Assembly (NCBI GenBank): GCA_043289735.1 | Contig: CP171343.1 | Span: 930,001-994,000, forward strand | Length of the DNA: 64,000 bases | Source of the DNA: Acetilactobacillus jinshanensis_A | Lineage (GTDB): Bacteria > Bacillota > Bacilli > Lactobacillales > Lactobacillaceae | Direction: 5' to 3' | Shown here: piece by piece, positions 26,649 through 36,206 of the stretch | Position numbering within the stretch: the stretch's first letter is position 1 | Layout: every line of letters begins with the position of its first letter | Program-made: the position numbers and the translations under genes | The notes under the pieces: model-generated | Database searches by the model: none | What the model saw: only the letters and a program-made list of their open reading frames with translations | Told to the model about the DNA's origin: nothing

Positions 26649-27461
26649 TTATAACAACGAGAACGTTATATTGATTTGATCGGGGTCCGATACAAAGATA
26701 AAGTTATTCGGTCGGCTATACTGACAATCGACTTTATCTTGAGCAAAATGTTTAGCTAATTGACTCATTTCAGTAGCGTTAAACATCTTCATGTCAAAAT
26801 AGTCCAGCCCTAGGGTCCTAGTGTTACGCGGATCCAAGCCGTCACTTTGGCGCAAAACGAATTGCCGGCGATGATCATGACTAGTCATTAAAACGGCCCG
26901 GTTGGTTTTACTATCAACTTGAACATCTAGACCTAATATCAATCCAACCAAATCTTGTCGTGGTGGGTAATTTTTCACTCTTAGCTTTAAAATCACCAAG
27001 ATAATGATTCAGACTTTCCGAATGAAACGGGAGCTCTAACCAATTAACTTGGGTCATATCGGTTTTATGGTATCGAATTTCTCAATATATAAAGAAACGC
27101 GATTGCCTTCCGGATCTGTTAAATGAAAGGTGTCAAAATATTCATTGCTCTCGACTCCGGCTACTTTAATGCCTAGATTATCAATATGAACTAAGCTCTT
27201 TTTAAAGCTGTCCTGATCCGGCAAAATTAATGAGAATGATTTCATATTAGCAACGTTTTTGTCCTTAGATGGATTATCTAATTTGCGCAAGCTAATAAAG
27301 ATCTTTTTCTTAGACGGAATCCCTAAGTAAGCTTCCCGCTCAGTTCGTTTGATTAATGATAAACCGATTACTTTAGTGTAAAAATCCACCATTTGATTAA
27401 GATTACTAATTTTTAACGAAACGAATTCTAATTTCGATTTGGTTGGCAGCTGATATCCCAT
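26649..27461 (-). pseudogene. Two-domain VOC (catechol dioxygenase/glyoxalase-like) protein, decayed
   Basis: The N-terminal VOC domain is intact from ATG 27461: FVSLKISNLNQMVDFYTKVIGLSLI through FHLTDPEGNRVSLYIEKFDT. It then stops at 27054. The linker MTQVNWLELPF follows in another frame, and the second domain resumes in a third (LGLDVQVDSKTNR to FVSDPDQINITFSLL, ending 26649). About 15 residues at the start of the second VOC domain are missing. At least two frame changes and an internal deletion mean a true pseudogene. The intact form would resemble CatE-like dioxygenases of about 280 residues. Confidence 0.8.
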
Positions 27462-27560
27462 CAAAAATTCCTCTCTCATATCACAAAAATAATCTACACT
27501 ATTATTATAGTCAGTTAACAAAAAAATAGAAAAACGATCCCCAATTTTTAAATGATGTAA

Positions 27561-27587
27561 AAATAAAAGCGCCGTAAAAACGACGCT
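27561..27587 (-). terminator. Intrinsic terminator after tRNA-Gln
   Basis: An AGCGTCG/CGGCGCT stem (one G-T pair) with an AT loop is followed by TTTATTTTT on the minus strand, 14 bp after the tRNA. Confidence 0.75.
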
Positions 27588-27600
27588 CTTCATTATGTTA

Positions 27601-27673
27601 TTGGGTGAGCTGGGCTCGAACCAGCACATCTAGGATCCAGGGTCCTATGCCTTACCAATTTGGCTATCACCCA
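27601..27673 (-). tRNA. tRNA-Gln (anticodon CUG), with C at position 33
   Basis: The minus strand folds as a cloverleaf: acceptor TGGGTGA with TCACCCA, D-arm GCC/GGC, anticodon arm TAGGA/TCCTA with loop CCCTGGA, and T-arm GCTGG/CCAGC with loop TTCGAGC. The weak U1-A72 pair and overall match to Bacilli tRNA-Gln support the identity. In a 7-nt loop the anticodon is CUG. Position 33, almost always U, is C here. CCA is not encoded. Either a variant, a mutation or an error; the rest of the fold is sound. Confidence 0.85.
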
Positions 27674-27777
27674 ATAATTATTATTAATACGCTGTCGCAA
27701 CCGGACAACAATTATTATATTACACGGTGTTCATAATTTGTCAACTAATTTTTAAAAAAATATTGAAAATTGATTAA

Positions 27778-27806
27778 TTGACATCTTAAAGTTCATCTAA
27801 TAAAAT
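27778..27806 (+). promoter_or_regulatory. Predicted promoter of tRNA-Glu
   Basis: TTGACA (27778-27783), a 17-bp spacer and TAAAAT (27801-27806) end 15 bp before the tRNA. Confidence 0.75.
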
Positions 27807-27821
27807 ATATAAATGAATTAT

Positions 27822-27895
27822 AGCCCGCTGGTCAAAGTGGTTTAAGACGTCAGCTTCTCAGGCTGAAGCTTCGGGTTCGAGTCCCGAGCGGGTTA
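27822..27895 (+). tRNA. tRNA-Glu (anticodon CUC)
   Basis: Cloverleaf with acceptor AGCCCGC/GCGGGTT, D-arm GTC/GAC, anticodon arm TCAGC/GCTGA with loop TTCTCAG (anticodon CUC, reads GAG), and T-arm TCGGG/CCCGA. U33 is present. The discriminator is A and CCA is not encoded. A supplementary isoacceptor, since the main Glu tRNA in lactobacilli is UUC. Confidence 0.9.
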
Positions 27896-28223
27896 TTACA
27901 AATGTTACATATTAATAAAATACGTATCTCAGCTAAAAGCTTGATCGTTACATTTTCGCCAAGCTATTTTCATTACGACGGGACGCTGATGCCAGATTTG
28001 GCTCCTAATTCGTCGATTAACTTTAGAAGTCGAATTATAAAATGACACCAGATATGCTTTTTAAAGAAAGCAATTCGATCAATTTGAAATTCTCGATAAT
28101 ATCATAACATCAAATGTTTAACTTAGCTTCACATTTAGAGTAAAATAGGATATATCAATTACCGATTATTTACATGAAATTTAACGATTCAAATTAGAGT
28201 TAAGCTCGTTTGGAGGATTTATT
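27896..28223 (+). promoter_or_regulatory. Leader/intergenic region before kup
   Basis: This 328-bp gap has no convincing gene. A probable kup promoter is TTCACA (28128-28133), 17 bp, TATATC (28151-28156), about 68 bp before the start, with a TTTGGAGG SD. Upstream, inverted repeats (AGCTTG/CAAGCT near 27938-27965; GCCAGATTTGGC and a flanking CGACG/CGTCG pair near 27977-28015) suggest a structured RNA or a terminator of tRNA-Glu. I looked for the c-di-AMP (ydaO) riboswitch that often precedes potassium transporters and do not see its core. Confidence 0.5.
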
Positions 28224-30374
28224 ATGAAAGCTAGATTTGAACATGCGACCCTAGCTGGTATGATCATTACCCTAGGGATCGTTTATGGTGATATCGGAAC
28301 GTCCCCTCTTTACGTGATGAATTCCATCATCGGTAATCAGGGCAGTATTAATCTAACTTCACCTAATTTCGTAATCGGTAGTATTTCATTAGTCTTCTGG
28401 ACTTTAATGATTATTACCACCATTAAGTACGTCTGCATCACTATGAAAGCCGATAACAACAAAGAAGGTGGCATTTTCGCCCTTTACGCTCTAGTCAAGA
28501 AAAACGCTAAATGGTTAGTCTGGCCAGCTTTAATCGGTGGCGCCGCTCTATTAGCCGATGGAACCTTAACCCCGGCCGTTACCGTAACTTCAGCCGTTGA
28601 AGGCTTAAAAGGTCAGCATTTGATGGGATTTACGTTTAGTAATTCACAATGGCACGTCTTGATCATCACTACGTGTATCCTGTTAGCCTTGTTCTTAATC
28701 CAGCGGTTTGGAACCGGCGTGATCGGAAAATCATTCGGACCGGTCATGCTAATCTGGTTCTTATTCCTTGCCGTCATGGGAATCTTGAACCTAACTAAAT
28801 ATCCCGCAATCCTAAAGGCCTTTTCACCGGTTTACGCTTTCAGAGTTTTATTTAGTCCAGAAAATAAAGCCGGGATCTTTATCTTAGGCAGTATTTTTCT
28901 AGCTACTACCGGTGCTGAAGCTCTATATTCCGATATGGGACACGTCGGTAAAAAGAATATTTACATGACGTGGCCATTCGTTTATGCCGCCTTAACCTTA
29001 AACTATTTAGGCCAAGGTGCTTGGATGATTACTCATGAAGGTAGTGCTGCCTATCGTGGCATTAAAGATATTAACCCGTTTTATGAAATGCTACCGGGAA
29101 TGGCCCGGCCGTTCGCGATTATAATCGCAGCTTTAGCCGCCATTATCGCTTCTCAGGCTTTAATTACTGGATCTTATACTTTAGTTGACGAAGCCATCGG
29201 TCTTAAATTCCTGCCGCGAATTATCGTTAAACACCCCAGTAACGTCCGACGTCAAATCTATATTTCGACCGTCAACTGGATTCTATGTATCGTTACCCTA
29301 TTCGTAGTCTGGTTCTTCAAGAGTTCCCAGCACATGGAAGCCGCTTACGGATTATCCATTACCATCACCATGCTAATGACCACCGTTTTGCTATTTGAAT
29401 TCCTGTCAGGTAAAATGAAACGAATCTTTGCCTTTTGAATCGCCTGTTTCTTTGGCATCATTGAAGCCGTCTTCTTAATGGCTAGTTTAATTAAATTCGT
29501 TCACGGTGGTTACATTACCTTTATCATCATGATGTTGATCTTATACGTTATGATCATCTGGTACTTCGGTAATAAACGCCGTGACCACTACGAAAACGAA
29601 AGTGAATACGTTTCGTTACTAGACTACCGTAATCAGCTACAGGCCCTTAGTAAGGACACCAGTATTCCGTTATACACGTCTAATCTGGTCTATATGACCA
29701 ACATTAAAGATCATTATCAAATCAAACGAAGCACCATGTATTCAATCCTAGACAAAGAACCTAAGCGAGCGAAAGTCTACTGGTTCGTTACCGTTAACGA
29801 AACCAACGTACCCTACGAAAGCAACTACACTGCTGATCTATTAAACACTAAAAATATCGTGGACGTTCAACTATACTTAGGCTTTAGAAAGTCACAAAGC
29901 ATCAGCGTTTACTTACACCAAATCGTTCATCATCTGATTGAACAAGGGGTCCTAGATAAACAAGTCCAAAAATACTCCACCATTAAAGGTCGAAAAGTCG
30001 GCGACTTTAAGTTCGTTATCATTAACGAACGACCTTCTGATCTAGCAATTAACACCGAAGTCAGTGAACTAGATAAACAGCTGATCAGTGGACGAATCTT
30101 CTTGCAAAACATTACTGCATCCCCTATTTCATGGTACGGTTTGCAATTTAGTAACGTGGTTGAAGAATCATCACCGTTGTTCATTACCATGCAGCACGAT
30201 CAATACTTAGTTCAGCGAAAGATCTATCATTCAATTCACACTAAGCAAGTTAGCAATATTAACAATGCTGAAGCTCAAGCCCAGAACAAGAAAAAATTGT
30301 CACCTGACCATAATAAACATAAACGTTTATCCAGCCATAAATTCTTTGGAAAGGTTCACAGTAAACGTTATTAA
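28224..30374 (+). pseudogene. kup: kup, potassium uptake transporter, interrupted by one in-frame UGA
   Basis: A KUP/HAK-type K+/H+ symporter with about 12 TM helices and a cytoplasmic C-terminal domain. Starting MKARFEHATLAGMIITLG, it shows the family core GIVYGDIGTSPLYV, ADGTLTPAVTV and TTGAEALYSDMGHVG. At 29436-29438 the frame has TGA, where relatives have a hydrophobic or Trp codon. The same frame then continues without change from IACFFGIIEAVF to 30374, covering the last two helices and the C-terminal domain (about 716 codons in all). TGG elsewhere encodes Trp, so this is not a different code. A point nonsense mutation or base-call error is most likely. Confidence 0.92.
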
Positions 30375-31200
30375 AGTTTTTTCATAATCACGGGTGCTAA
30401 AATAGTGGTAATAATAATGGCACTGATGATCGTCGAATACAATCCGGAACTTAACAAATTATGGCTATAGCCAATTTGAGCAATAATCAAAGCCACTTCG
30501 CCTCGTGAGATCATCCCGGAGCCGATAATCAAAGCACTTCGTAAAGAATAACGACAGCTTAAGGCACCTAAACCGGCACCCAATAATTTAGTTAAAATTG
30601 ACGATCCCGATAACCGTCATATTGAGACCGATACTGACGAAGAAAATCGGGATAAACAACCCGCAAAGAAAGCTCCGGTAATCGAACTTAACCCTGTTAA
30701 CCTAACGATTGGATCTTCGAACCGCTTACGTTTTGATGGGTCAACGTACTTACGATCCCCAGAAGGACCACCGAGATGATATCGTCAGCAACCGCCGCGC
30801 CCAGGATCGTGACCCCCTCTTTGGACTTAAGGCGGTGCATTTCTTCCAGGACCACCACCGAAATGGAGACCGAGGTCGCGGCAAACGTCACCCCTAGAAA
30901 CCACGATTTAGCACTGGACAGACCAATCGATTGCCAATGACCGGAAAAACGATCATGGGAAATAGTACACCCACACCGGCTACGATGATACTCGGAGTAA
31001 AATAGCGCTTTAAGAGCTTTAAATTACTTTCCAGTCCAGCTATGAACATTAAAAAGATAACCCCGAGCTCTGCCATTTTATTAACGAATCCGTCAAATTG
31101 AATAAGATTCAAGACGGCGGGACCCAAAATCACCCCACCGATCAATTCACCCACGACGGACGGTAATCAAAATAACGCCTATGACAAAAATCAGCTTCAT
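30371..31200 (-). pseudogene. Cation/proton antiporter (NapA/KefB-like, CPA2), multiply frameshifted
   Basis: A membrane exchanger of the Na+/H+ or K+/H+ type, broken into at least four frames. In order from 31200: a short MKLIFVIGVIL start; GELIGGVILGPAVLNLI and FLMFIAGLESNLKLLK (31154-30894); ATSVSISVVVLEEM with VADDIISVVLLGI (30891-30697); and SLRSALIIGSGMISRGEVALI (30583-30371). These are the conserved CPA2 segments, including the aspartate pair of the ion site. Several shifts, and compression between blocks, make it a clear pseudogene. It converges with kup, their ends overlapping by 4 bp. Confidence 0.88.
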
Positions 31201-31215
31201 AGTTTAACCTCGCTT

Positions 31216-32316
31216 TTATTTTCGACCAGGACCAACACGATCACTATGGGTTTGATTATTAGGAATCCGCAAGATCTTTGACGGATGACTAACGCTGGTC
31301 GGATTATTTAAGAAGTAACTAAAGCTATATCCGGATAAATTAACAAAACAGAAAAGCAAAATCAAAATCATTAATAAGACCGACAGAATTCGACTTGATA
31401 ATGGCATTTTTTCACTAATTACCGAACCGTAGAATAACTTTCGAACTTTTGCTCGAATTCGGTGTTCTTTCGGGTGTTTCTGTTTAGTCTGCTTTGCAAT
31501 TTGACGTTGATAAGCATTTATATCAAAATTTTCACGGATTTGTCGCTTATTATACTGGAATTTCTTTTTATCCTTACGAGAAAGCGATTTAAACCATTTT
31601 GTAAAACGTTGATACTCATCGGTAACCCGTTTAGTCGGTCCAATATCCTTTAAAACGCCATAATTAATCCAAGCCACTTTATCACAAAGGAGCCGAATTT
31701 GGTGCAAATTATGACTAACGAAAATAATGGTTTTATTTTCAGTCTTAAATTTCTTAATATAATCCAAACATTTTTGATAAAAAGTATCATCACCAACGGA
31801 TAATGCTTCATCAATAATCAAAATATCTGGATTAACGTGAACGGCAATCGAAAAGCCTAATCGGGAACGCATCCCGGTGGAATAACTCTTAACCGGCTGA
31901 TCAACAAAATCACCGATATCAGCAAAATCAACGATATCATCCATCATGTCATCAATCTGTTTATTGGTTAAGCCCTGCATTAATGATTTCAAACGAATGT
32001 TTTCACGTCCGGTCAAATTCTTCTTTAATCCGGCGCCAATGGCAACGATTGAAGTATCACCGCGGACGTCAACGTAACCGGTAGTCTGGGGAATAATTCC
32101 GGAGATAATACTCGAAATCGTTGATTTACCAGAACCGTTAACCCCGATGATACCTAAAGTCTCACCCGATTTAACTTCAAACGAAATTCCCATTAACGCC
32201 CAAAATTTAGGAATATTCTTTGATAAAGCAAAAAATGATTTTAATTTGTCAGACTGGGTCTTAAAGAGGTTATACTCTTTAGTTACGTCTTGGACTTTAA
32301 TTTTATAATTAGCCAT
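31216..32316 (-). CDS. tagH: Teichoic acid export ATP-binding protein TagH
   Basis: The ATPase of an ABC exporter for wall teichoic acid or a related polysaccharide. Walker A is GVNGSGKST (about 58-66), the ABC signature is YSTGMRSRLGFSIAV, and Walker B is ILIIDEALSVGD. After the ATPase domain, a basic linker leads to one TM helix (about 310-335) and a short tail; Bacillus TagH has a longer C-terminal domain (about 527 aa against 366 here). Its permease partner TagG is not adjacent, so it must be elsewhere if the system works. The frame is intact. Confidence 0.88.
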   Translation of the reverse strand: MANYKIKVQDVTKEYNLFKTQSDKLKSFFALSKNIPKFWALMGISFEVKSGETLGIIGVNGSGKSTISSIISGIIPQTTGYVDVRGDTSIVAIGAGLKKNLTGRENIRLKSLMQGLTNKQIDDMMDDIVDFADIGDFVDQPVKSYSTGMRSRLGFSIAVHVNPDILIIDEALSVGDDTFYQKCLDYIKKFKTENKTIIFVSHNLHQIRLLCDKVAWINYGVLKDIGPTKRVTDEYQRFTKWFKSLSRKDKKKFQYNKRQIRENFDINAYQRQIAKQTKQKHPKEHRIRAKVRKLFYGSVISEKMPLSSRILSVLLMILILLFCFVNLSGYSFSYFLNNPTSVSHPSKILRIPNNQTHSDRVGPGRK

Positions 32317-32389
32317 TCGATTACTTCCTAATTCGATAAATCAGAATTTTACTAATTTATTATATCAAATCTCATTTTGCCGTTAAAGA

Positions 32390-32572
32390 TTATTTGAATG
32401 CTGACTCGTTTGTCCAATAGGTATGGTGATGATTCTTGATCCGATACCAGAAACTATCGCCATTCTGAGTATCAACAGCTAAACGATCAACCTTAACTTG
32501 GTTTCGCTTAGGTTTAATTCTCGACCAGGAATAATTTCGATTATGGTAATCAGGGTCCGAAGCATGATTTAT
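32390..32572 (-). pseudogene. Detached C-terminal wall-binding repeat of the adjacent glucosaminidase
   Basis: Just after the glucosaminidase stop, another frame encodes NYSWSRIKPKRNQVKVDRL and FWYRIKNHHHTYWTNESAF up to a stop at 32390. It resembles the W-x-R-I ... YWV repeat at the end of the neighbouring ORF. A frameshift near 32580 probably cut this repeat off the enzyme. Confidence 0.65.
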
Positions 32573-32589
32573 AATTTGGATTTAATTCA

Positions 32590-33477
32590 TTAATGTTTTA
32601 ACGTGATACACATCTCATGAGTAGCAATTTGATAAGGATGATAATAATATATCGGCTTAGCATATTTCAAAACATCAGCACGAACCCAATACATATGCTT
32701 TTGAGATGGACTAAAACGAATTCGATAATATCGATGGCCATACTTAGTTCCCATTAAATCCGTATAGACCCAATGATTTGCTTTAATCCTCAATCTTTTC
32801 CAATTATCTAAATCCATCTGACTTAAATGATCATAGATATTATATTCACGATATTGCTTAATTTGATTAACTTTCTTAACTTTTTTCAATTTTTCAATAT
32901 GAAGCCGTTTCCAAGTGTTATCCAATAATGAATTTAAATTATACTCCTGAATAACGTTTACTAATTTTGAAGCATAATTAGGATCCGTTGCGTATTTACT
33001 TCCCAGTGCGTTAGCAGCACTAACACCGTCCGAAGCGTTTTCACGCCACGCACCGCTATAAATAGCGGGATCACTATAAACGCCATTCCGAATTAACTGC
33101 GCATTATCTTCAATCGATGCTTCAGCATTAGGATATTTTTTAAATTCACTATCAACATAATAAGGCTGATTATTCTGATTATATTCCATAGTTGGTACCG
33201 TTATGGATTGACCATTATACGAACCTTTAATACCAAAATAATTATGAGCTTGCTGGGATAATGAACTCTGACCAAAAGCACTTTCTAAAGCAGCCTGAGC
33301 CATCATAACGGATGGATACAAGTTGTATTTATGAGCAACATTAATCACGTCAGGTGAAAATTTATTAATAAAATCTTGCTGGACATTAGCTTGTGCAACA
33401 TCCCCAAAACACCAACTGCCGATCATAAGAAAAGTCATTAATACACAAAAGATCCAGAGTTTAACATTTTTTTTCAT
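32590..33477 (-). CDS. Secreted cell-wall glucosaminidase (GH73 family), 3' end broken
   Basis: A peptidoglycan hydrolase. Residues 1-30 form a signal peptide ending AQA. The GH73 domain (about 33-185) has the catalytic glutamate Glu65 in AQAALESAFGQSSL and conserved YFGIKG and YPNAEASI segments. The C-terminal part (about 220-280) is a wall-binding type repeat with WVYTD and YWVRAD. The ORF ends after a short odd tail, and a further repeat lies downstream in another frame, so the protein is probably truncated by one binding repeat. The catalytic part looks intact. 295 residues. Confidence 0.87.
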   Translation of the reverse strand: MKKNVKLWIFCVLMTFLMIGSWCFGDVAQANVQQDFINKFSPDVINVAHKYNLYPSVMMAQAALESAFGQSSLSQQAHNYFGIKGSYNGQSITVPTMEYNQNNQPYYVDSEFKKYPNAEASIEDNAQLIRNGVYSDPAIYSGAWRENASDGVSAANALGSKYATDPNYASKLVNVIQEYNLNSLLDNTWKRLHIEKLKKVKKVNQIKQYREYNIYDHLSQMDLDNWKRLRIKANHWVYTDLMGTKYGHRYYRIRFSPSQKHMYWVRADVLKYAKPIYYYHPYQIATHEMCITLKH

Positions 33478-33479
33478 AC

Positions 33480-33633
33480 TTAAGATTGATCCTTCTCATT
33501 ATAAATATAATACGGAATCCGGTTTTTAACCCCGCGGCGATCCGCATTTAATTGATTCTGCTGATACTTATACTTCTTCCATGTAGCGTCACGACGACGT
33601 CGAATGACCGATAATATGGTAACAAAAATGACC
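33480..33633 (-). pseudogene. 3' remnant of an unrecognised membrane protein
   Basis: Between glmS and the glucosaminidase, about 50 codons read VIFVTILSVIRRRRDATWKK and continue to YYIYNEKDQS. This is a hydrophobic segment followed by a basic tail, with a stop just before it and no start codon. It looks like the cytoplasmic end of a lost membrane protein. I do not recognise the family. Confidence 0.4.
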
Positions 33634-33656
33634 TAAAATTATTCAGGCCATTTTTA
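33624..33656 (-). terminator. Intrinsic terminator after glmS
   Basis: AAAATGGCCTGA pairs with TAGGTCATTTT (near-perfect) around an AATAATTT loop, followed by TTTTTG on the minus strand, about 15 bp after the glmS stop. Confidence 0.8.
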
Positions 33657-33670
33657 GAATTATTATTTAT

Positions 33671-35491
33671 TTATTCAACCGTAACACTCTTAGCAAGGTT
33701 ACGTGGCTGATCAACGTTCAAGCCTTTATTTAAACTGGTGTAATAAGCCAATAATTGAGCCGGAATAACGCTTAATAACGGCGTCAGCATTTCATTTACA
33801 TCTGGTAAAATAAACGAATCACCCGGCTTAGCTAATGATTTTCTAACGATAGTAAAGGTCTTGGCACCCCGAGAAGCGGTCTCTTCTAAATTACTTCGGC
33901 TTAAAGCGGCGGTCTTCTTCTGGGTAATAATCCCAATGACCGGCGTATTCTTTTCGATCAAAGCAATCGTACCATGCTTTAATTCACCAGAAGCAAAGCC
34001 TTCAGCTTGAATATAAGAAATTTCTTTTAACTTTAAAGCTGCTTCTAAAGCAACGTAATAATCAATTCCACGACCGATGTAGAACGCATTATAAGACTTA
34101 ACAAAGTATTTCTTAGCCATTTGGTTAATTTTAGCATGCTGATCGATAATCGACTGCATCCCGGTAGCTACCAAGCTTAACTGGTGACGAAGGTTAAAGT
34201 TGATTGCTACTTGACGGCCCTTTAATTCACCTAGAGCTTTCGCTAAAATGGCTTCAACCGCAATTTGGGAAGTATAAGCCTTAGTCGAAGCCACGGAAAC
34301 TTCAGGACCGGCATGCAGTAACAACGTATAATCAGCTTCACGGGATAACGTGGAATGAGCAACGTTAGTAATCGTCAAGCTTGGATAATGCATCTTATTA
34401 ACGTTCGATAGAACCACCCGACTGTCAGCGGTTTCACCACTCTGGGTCAAGAAAATGAAGAACGGATGCTTCGATAAAATTGGATCGGCATACGCAAATT
34501 CAGACGATACATGAACTTCAGTTGGAACGTGAACTAACTTCTCAAAAAGGTTCTTACCAACTAAACCGGCATGATAACTAGTTCCGGCCCCCACAATATA
34601 TAAACGATCAGCCTGATTCATCTTATCAATAAGCTTACGGTCAATCTTCGGTTTACCTTTAGCATCCAGATATTTAGTAGTTAACTTCCGCATAATATTA
34701 GGCTGTTCGTTAACTTCTTTAAGCATGTAATAAGGATAAGGTCCTTTGCCGGTATCCTTATCATCCATATTAATATGGAACGGCTTACGATGAACCGGAT
34801 TACCGTTCTTATCCTGGATATGAATCGAATGAGGCTTAACGACCACCATTTCACCATCATGCAGTTCTAGGAAATCATGGGTGACGTTTAACATGGCTAA
34901 CGAATCAGAGCAGACCACATTACAGTCTTTACCGACTCCGATCAACAGCGGATTCTTATTCTTAGCTAAATATAAGGTATTCGGATCTTCACGATCCATT
35001 AACAGGAATGCATATCCTGAGCCCTGGCCAACTAACGACAGGGTCTTTAAGAAAGCCTCCTTGGTCGTCATCCCGTCTTTTACCACGAAGTGATCGACTA
35101 ACTGAACCACGACTTCGGTATCGGTCTGACTAGTAAACTTAACGCCTTTTAAATACTTAGCTCGTAATTCTTTATAATTTTCAATGACTCCGTTATGAAC
35201 TAAATAAAAACGGTTATCCTGAGAAAACTGCGGATGAGCGTTAGCACGGTTAACCACCCCGTTGGTAGCCCAACGGGTATGACCAATACCGGCCGTTCCT
35301 TTGATCTGAGGAGTTAAAGCCTTTTTTAAATTATCGATCGTACCGGTCCGCTTAACTAAATGATCCGGACCTTTATTACTGTTAACGTAAATTCCGGCCG
35401 AATCATAGCCACGGTATTCTAACTTCTGTAAGCCGTGAACTAAAATGTTAACGGCATCTTTATTTCCGGTAACACCAACAATTCCACACAT
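33671..35491 (-). CDS. glmS: Glutamine--fructose-6-phosphate aminotransferase GlmS
   Basis: Makes glucosamine-6-phosphate from fructose-6-phosphate and glutamine, the entry to UDP-GlcNAc and wall synthesis. The 606-residue protein begins MCGIVG with the Ntn nucleophile Cys2, then has two SIS domains (GAGTSYHAGL, SQSGETADS, GRGIDYYVALE) and ends in DQPRNLAKSVTVE, the family C-terminus. I see no glmS ribozyme in the about 115-bp upstream gap, as expected for lactobacilli. Usually glmM precedes glmS in the cdaA-cdaR-glmM-glmS operon; here glmM is absent. Confidence 0.97.
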   Translation of the reverse strand: MCGIVGVTGNKDAVNILVHGLQKLEYRGYDSAGIYVNSNKGPDHLVKRTGTIDNLKKALTPQIKGTAGIGHTRWATNGVVNRANAHPQFSQDNRFYLVHNGVIENYKELRAKYLKGVKFTSQTDTEVVVQLVDHFVVKDGMTTKEAFLKTLSLVGQGSGYAFLLMDREDPNTLYLAKNKNPLLIGVGKDCNVVCSDSLAMLNVTHDFLELHDGEMVVVKPHSIHIQDKNGNPVHRKPFHINMDDKDTGKGPYPYYMLKEVNEQPNIMRKLTTKYLDAKGKPKIDRKLIDKMNQADRLYIVGAGTSYHAGLVGKNLFEKLVHVPTEVHVSSEFAYADPILSKHPFFIFLTQSGETADSRVVLSNVNKMHYPSLTITNVAHSTLSREADYTLLLHAGPEVSVASTKAYTSQIAVEAILAKALGELKGRQVAINFNLRHQLSLVATGMQSIIDQHAKINQMAKKYFVKSYNAFYIGRGIDYYVALEAALKLKEISYIQAEGFASGELKHGTIALIEKNTPVIGIITQKKTAALSRSNLEETASRGAKTFTIVRKSLAKPGDSFILPDVNEMLTPLLSVIPAQLLAYYTSLNKGLNVDQPRNLAKSVTVE

Positions 35492-35605
35492 TAATAAACA
35501 CCTTCATCTCACGAATTTTTATAAGTTTAATTTAATTTTAATTCTAATTTTTGTAATATTTCTAAACTTTCACAAAGTTTATCCTATCTTGACCAGGTAA
35601 AGATG

Positions 35606-36157
35606 TCAATTATTATCCTTTTCTACGGGCAGCTTTACAGTGGTCGTGGACGGGGTCAAAATTACGTCAACGAATCGGCCCTTTTTATCCAGGGCTTCTA
35701 AAGCCGCTTTAGCATAAACCGTATGTTTAGCAGCTTTATTAAAGGTGACCAGCGCGATAACCTTATGAATCCGGCGGACCGAACCAGCGGCTCCGGATGC
35801 CTTAACGGATTTAGTTTAGTAACGTGATACTTATTAGCAATAGTCCATTTAAATTAGCGTATACTTTAAAATTCTGGGTGTTCATCGAAGTAGTAACTAA
35901 TGCTGACGGCCCCCTTAAATGAACGGTAACCCGTTCGGGATAACCCGTAACGAAATATTTATGATTGTTAACGTTCAACTGTAGCGGAACCGAAATCCGA
36001 GCTCGTTTAGCCAAGCTCAGTCGCTGGGTCACGTGAGAATTGGATTATGATTATTAGACGGCATTAAACGGGACTGGTTAACGTACATAAATAATAAAAT
36101 GGCGAGAACGAGTGCTAATAAACGATAGAACCATTTACTTTTTAAGAACTTATTCAT
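35606..36157 (-). pseudogene. cdaR: cdaR (YbbR-domain regulator of c-di-AMP cyclase), decayed
   Basis: CdaR is an extracytoplasmic YbbR-repeat protein that controls CdaA. From ATG 36157 there is a TM anchor (FYRLLALVLAILLFMYV), then a stop; the YbbR part resumes in another frame (RARISVPLQLNVNNHKYFVTGYPERVTVHLRG). A second shift near 35820 leads to KSVKASGAAGSVRRI and a final YbbR segment ending VKLPVEKDNN. The total is only about 180 codons against 300 or more in intact homologues, so repeats are missing too. At least two frame changes plus size loss mean a pseudogene. Confidence 0.85.
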
Positions 36158-36206
36158 GATGCGGCCCCTTCCCTAATTTACCGGGCTTTAAGAGCTCTTG
36201 ACGCAA

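Noticed and set aside
27896..28223. c-di-AMP (ydaO) riboswitch before kup
   Set aside because: The conserved core motifs are not visible by eye; only simple inverted repeats are seen.
28224..30374. UGA recoded as tryptophan across the genome
   Set aside because: Many intact genes use TGG for Trp and end in TGA, so the kup UGA is a local event.
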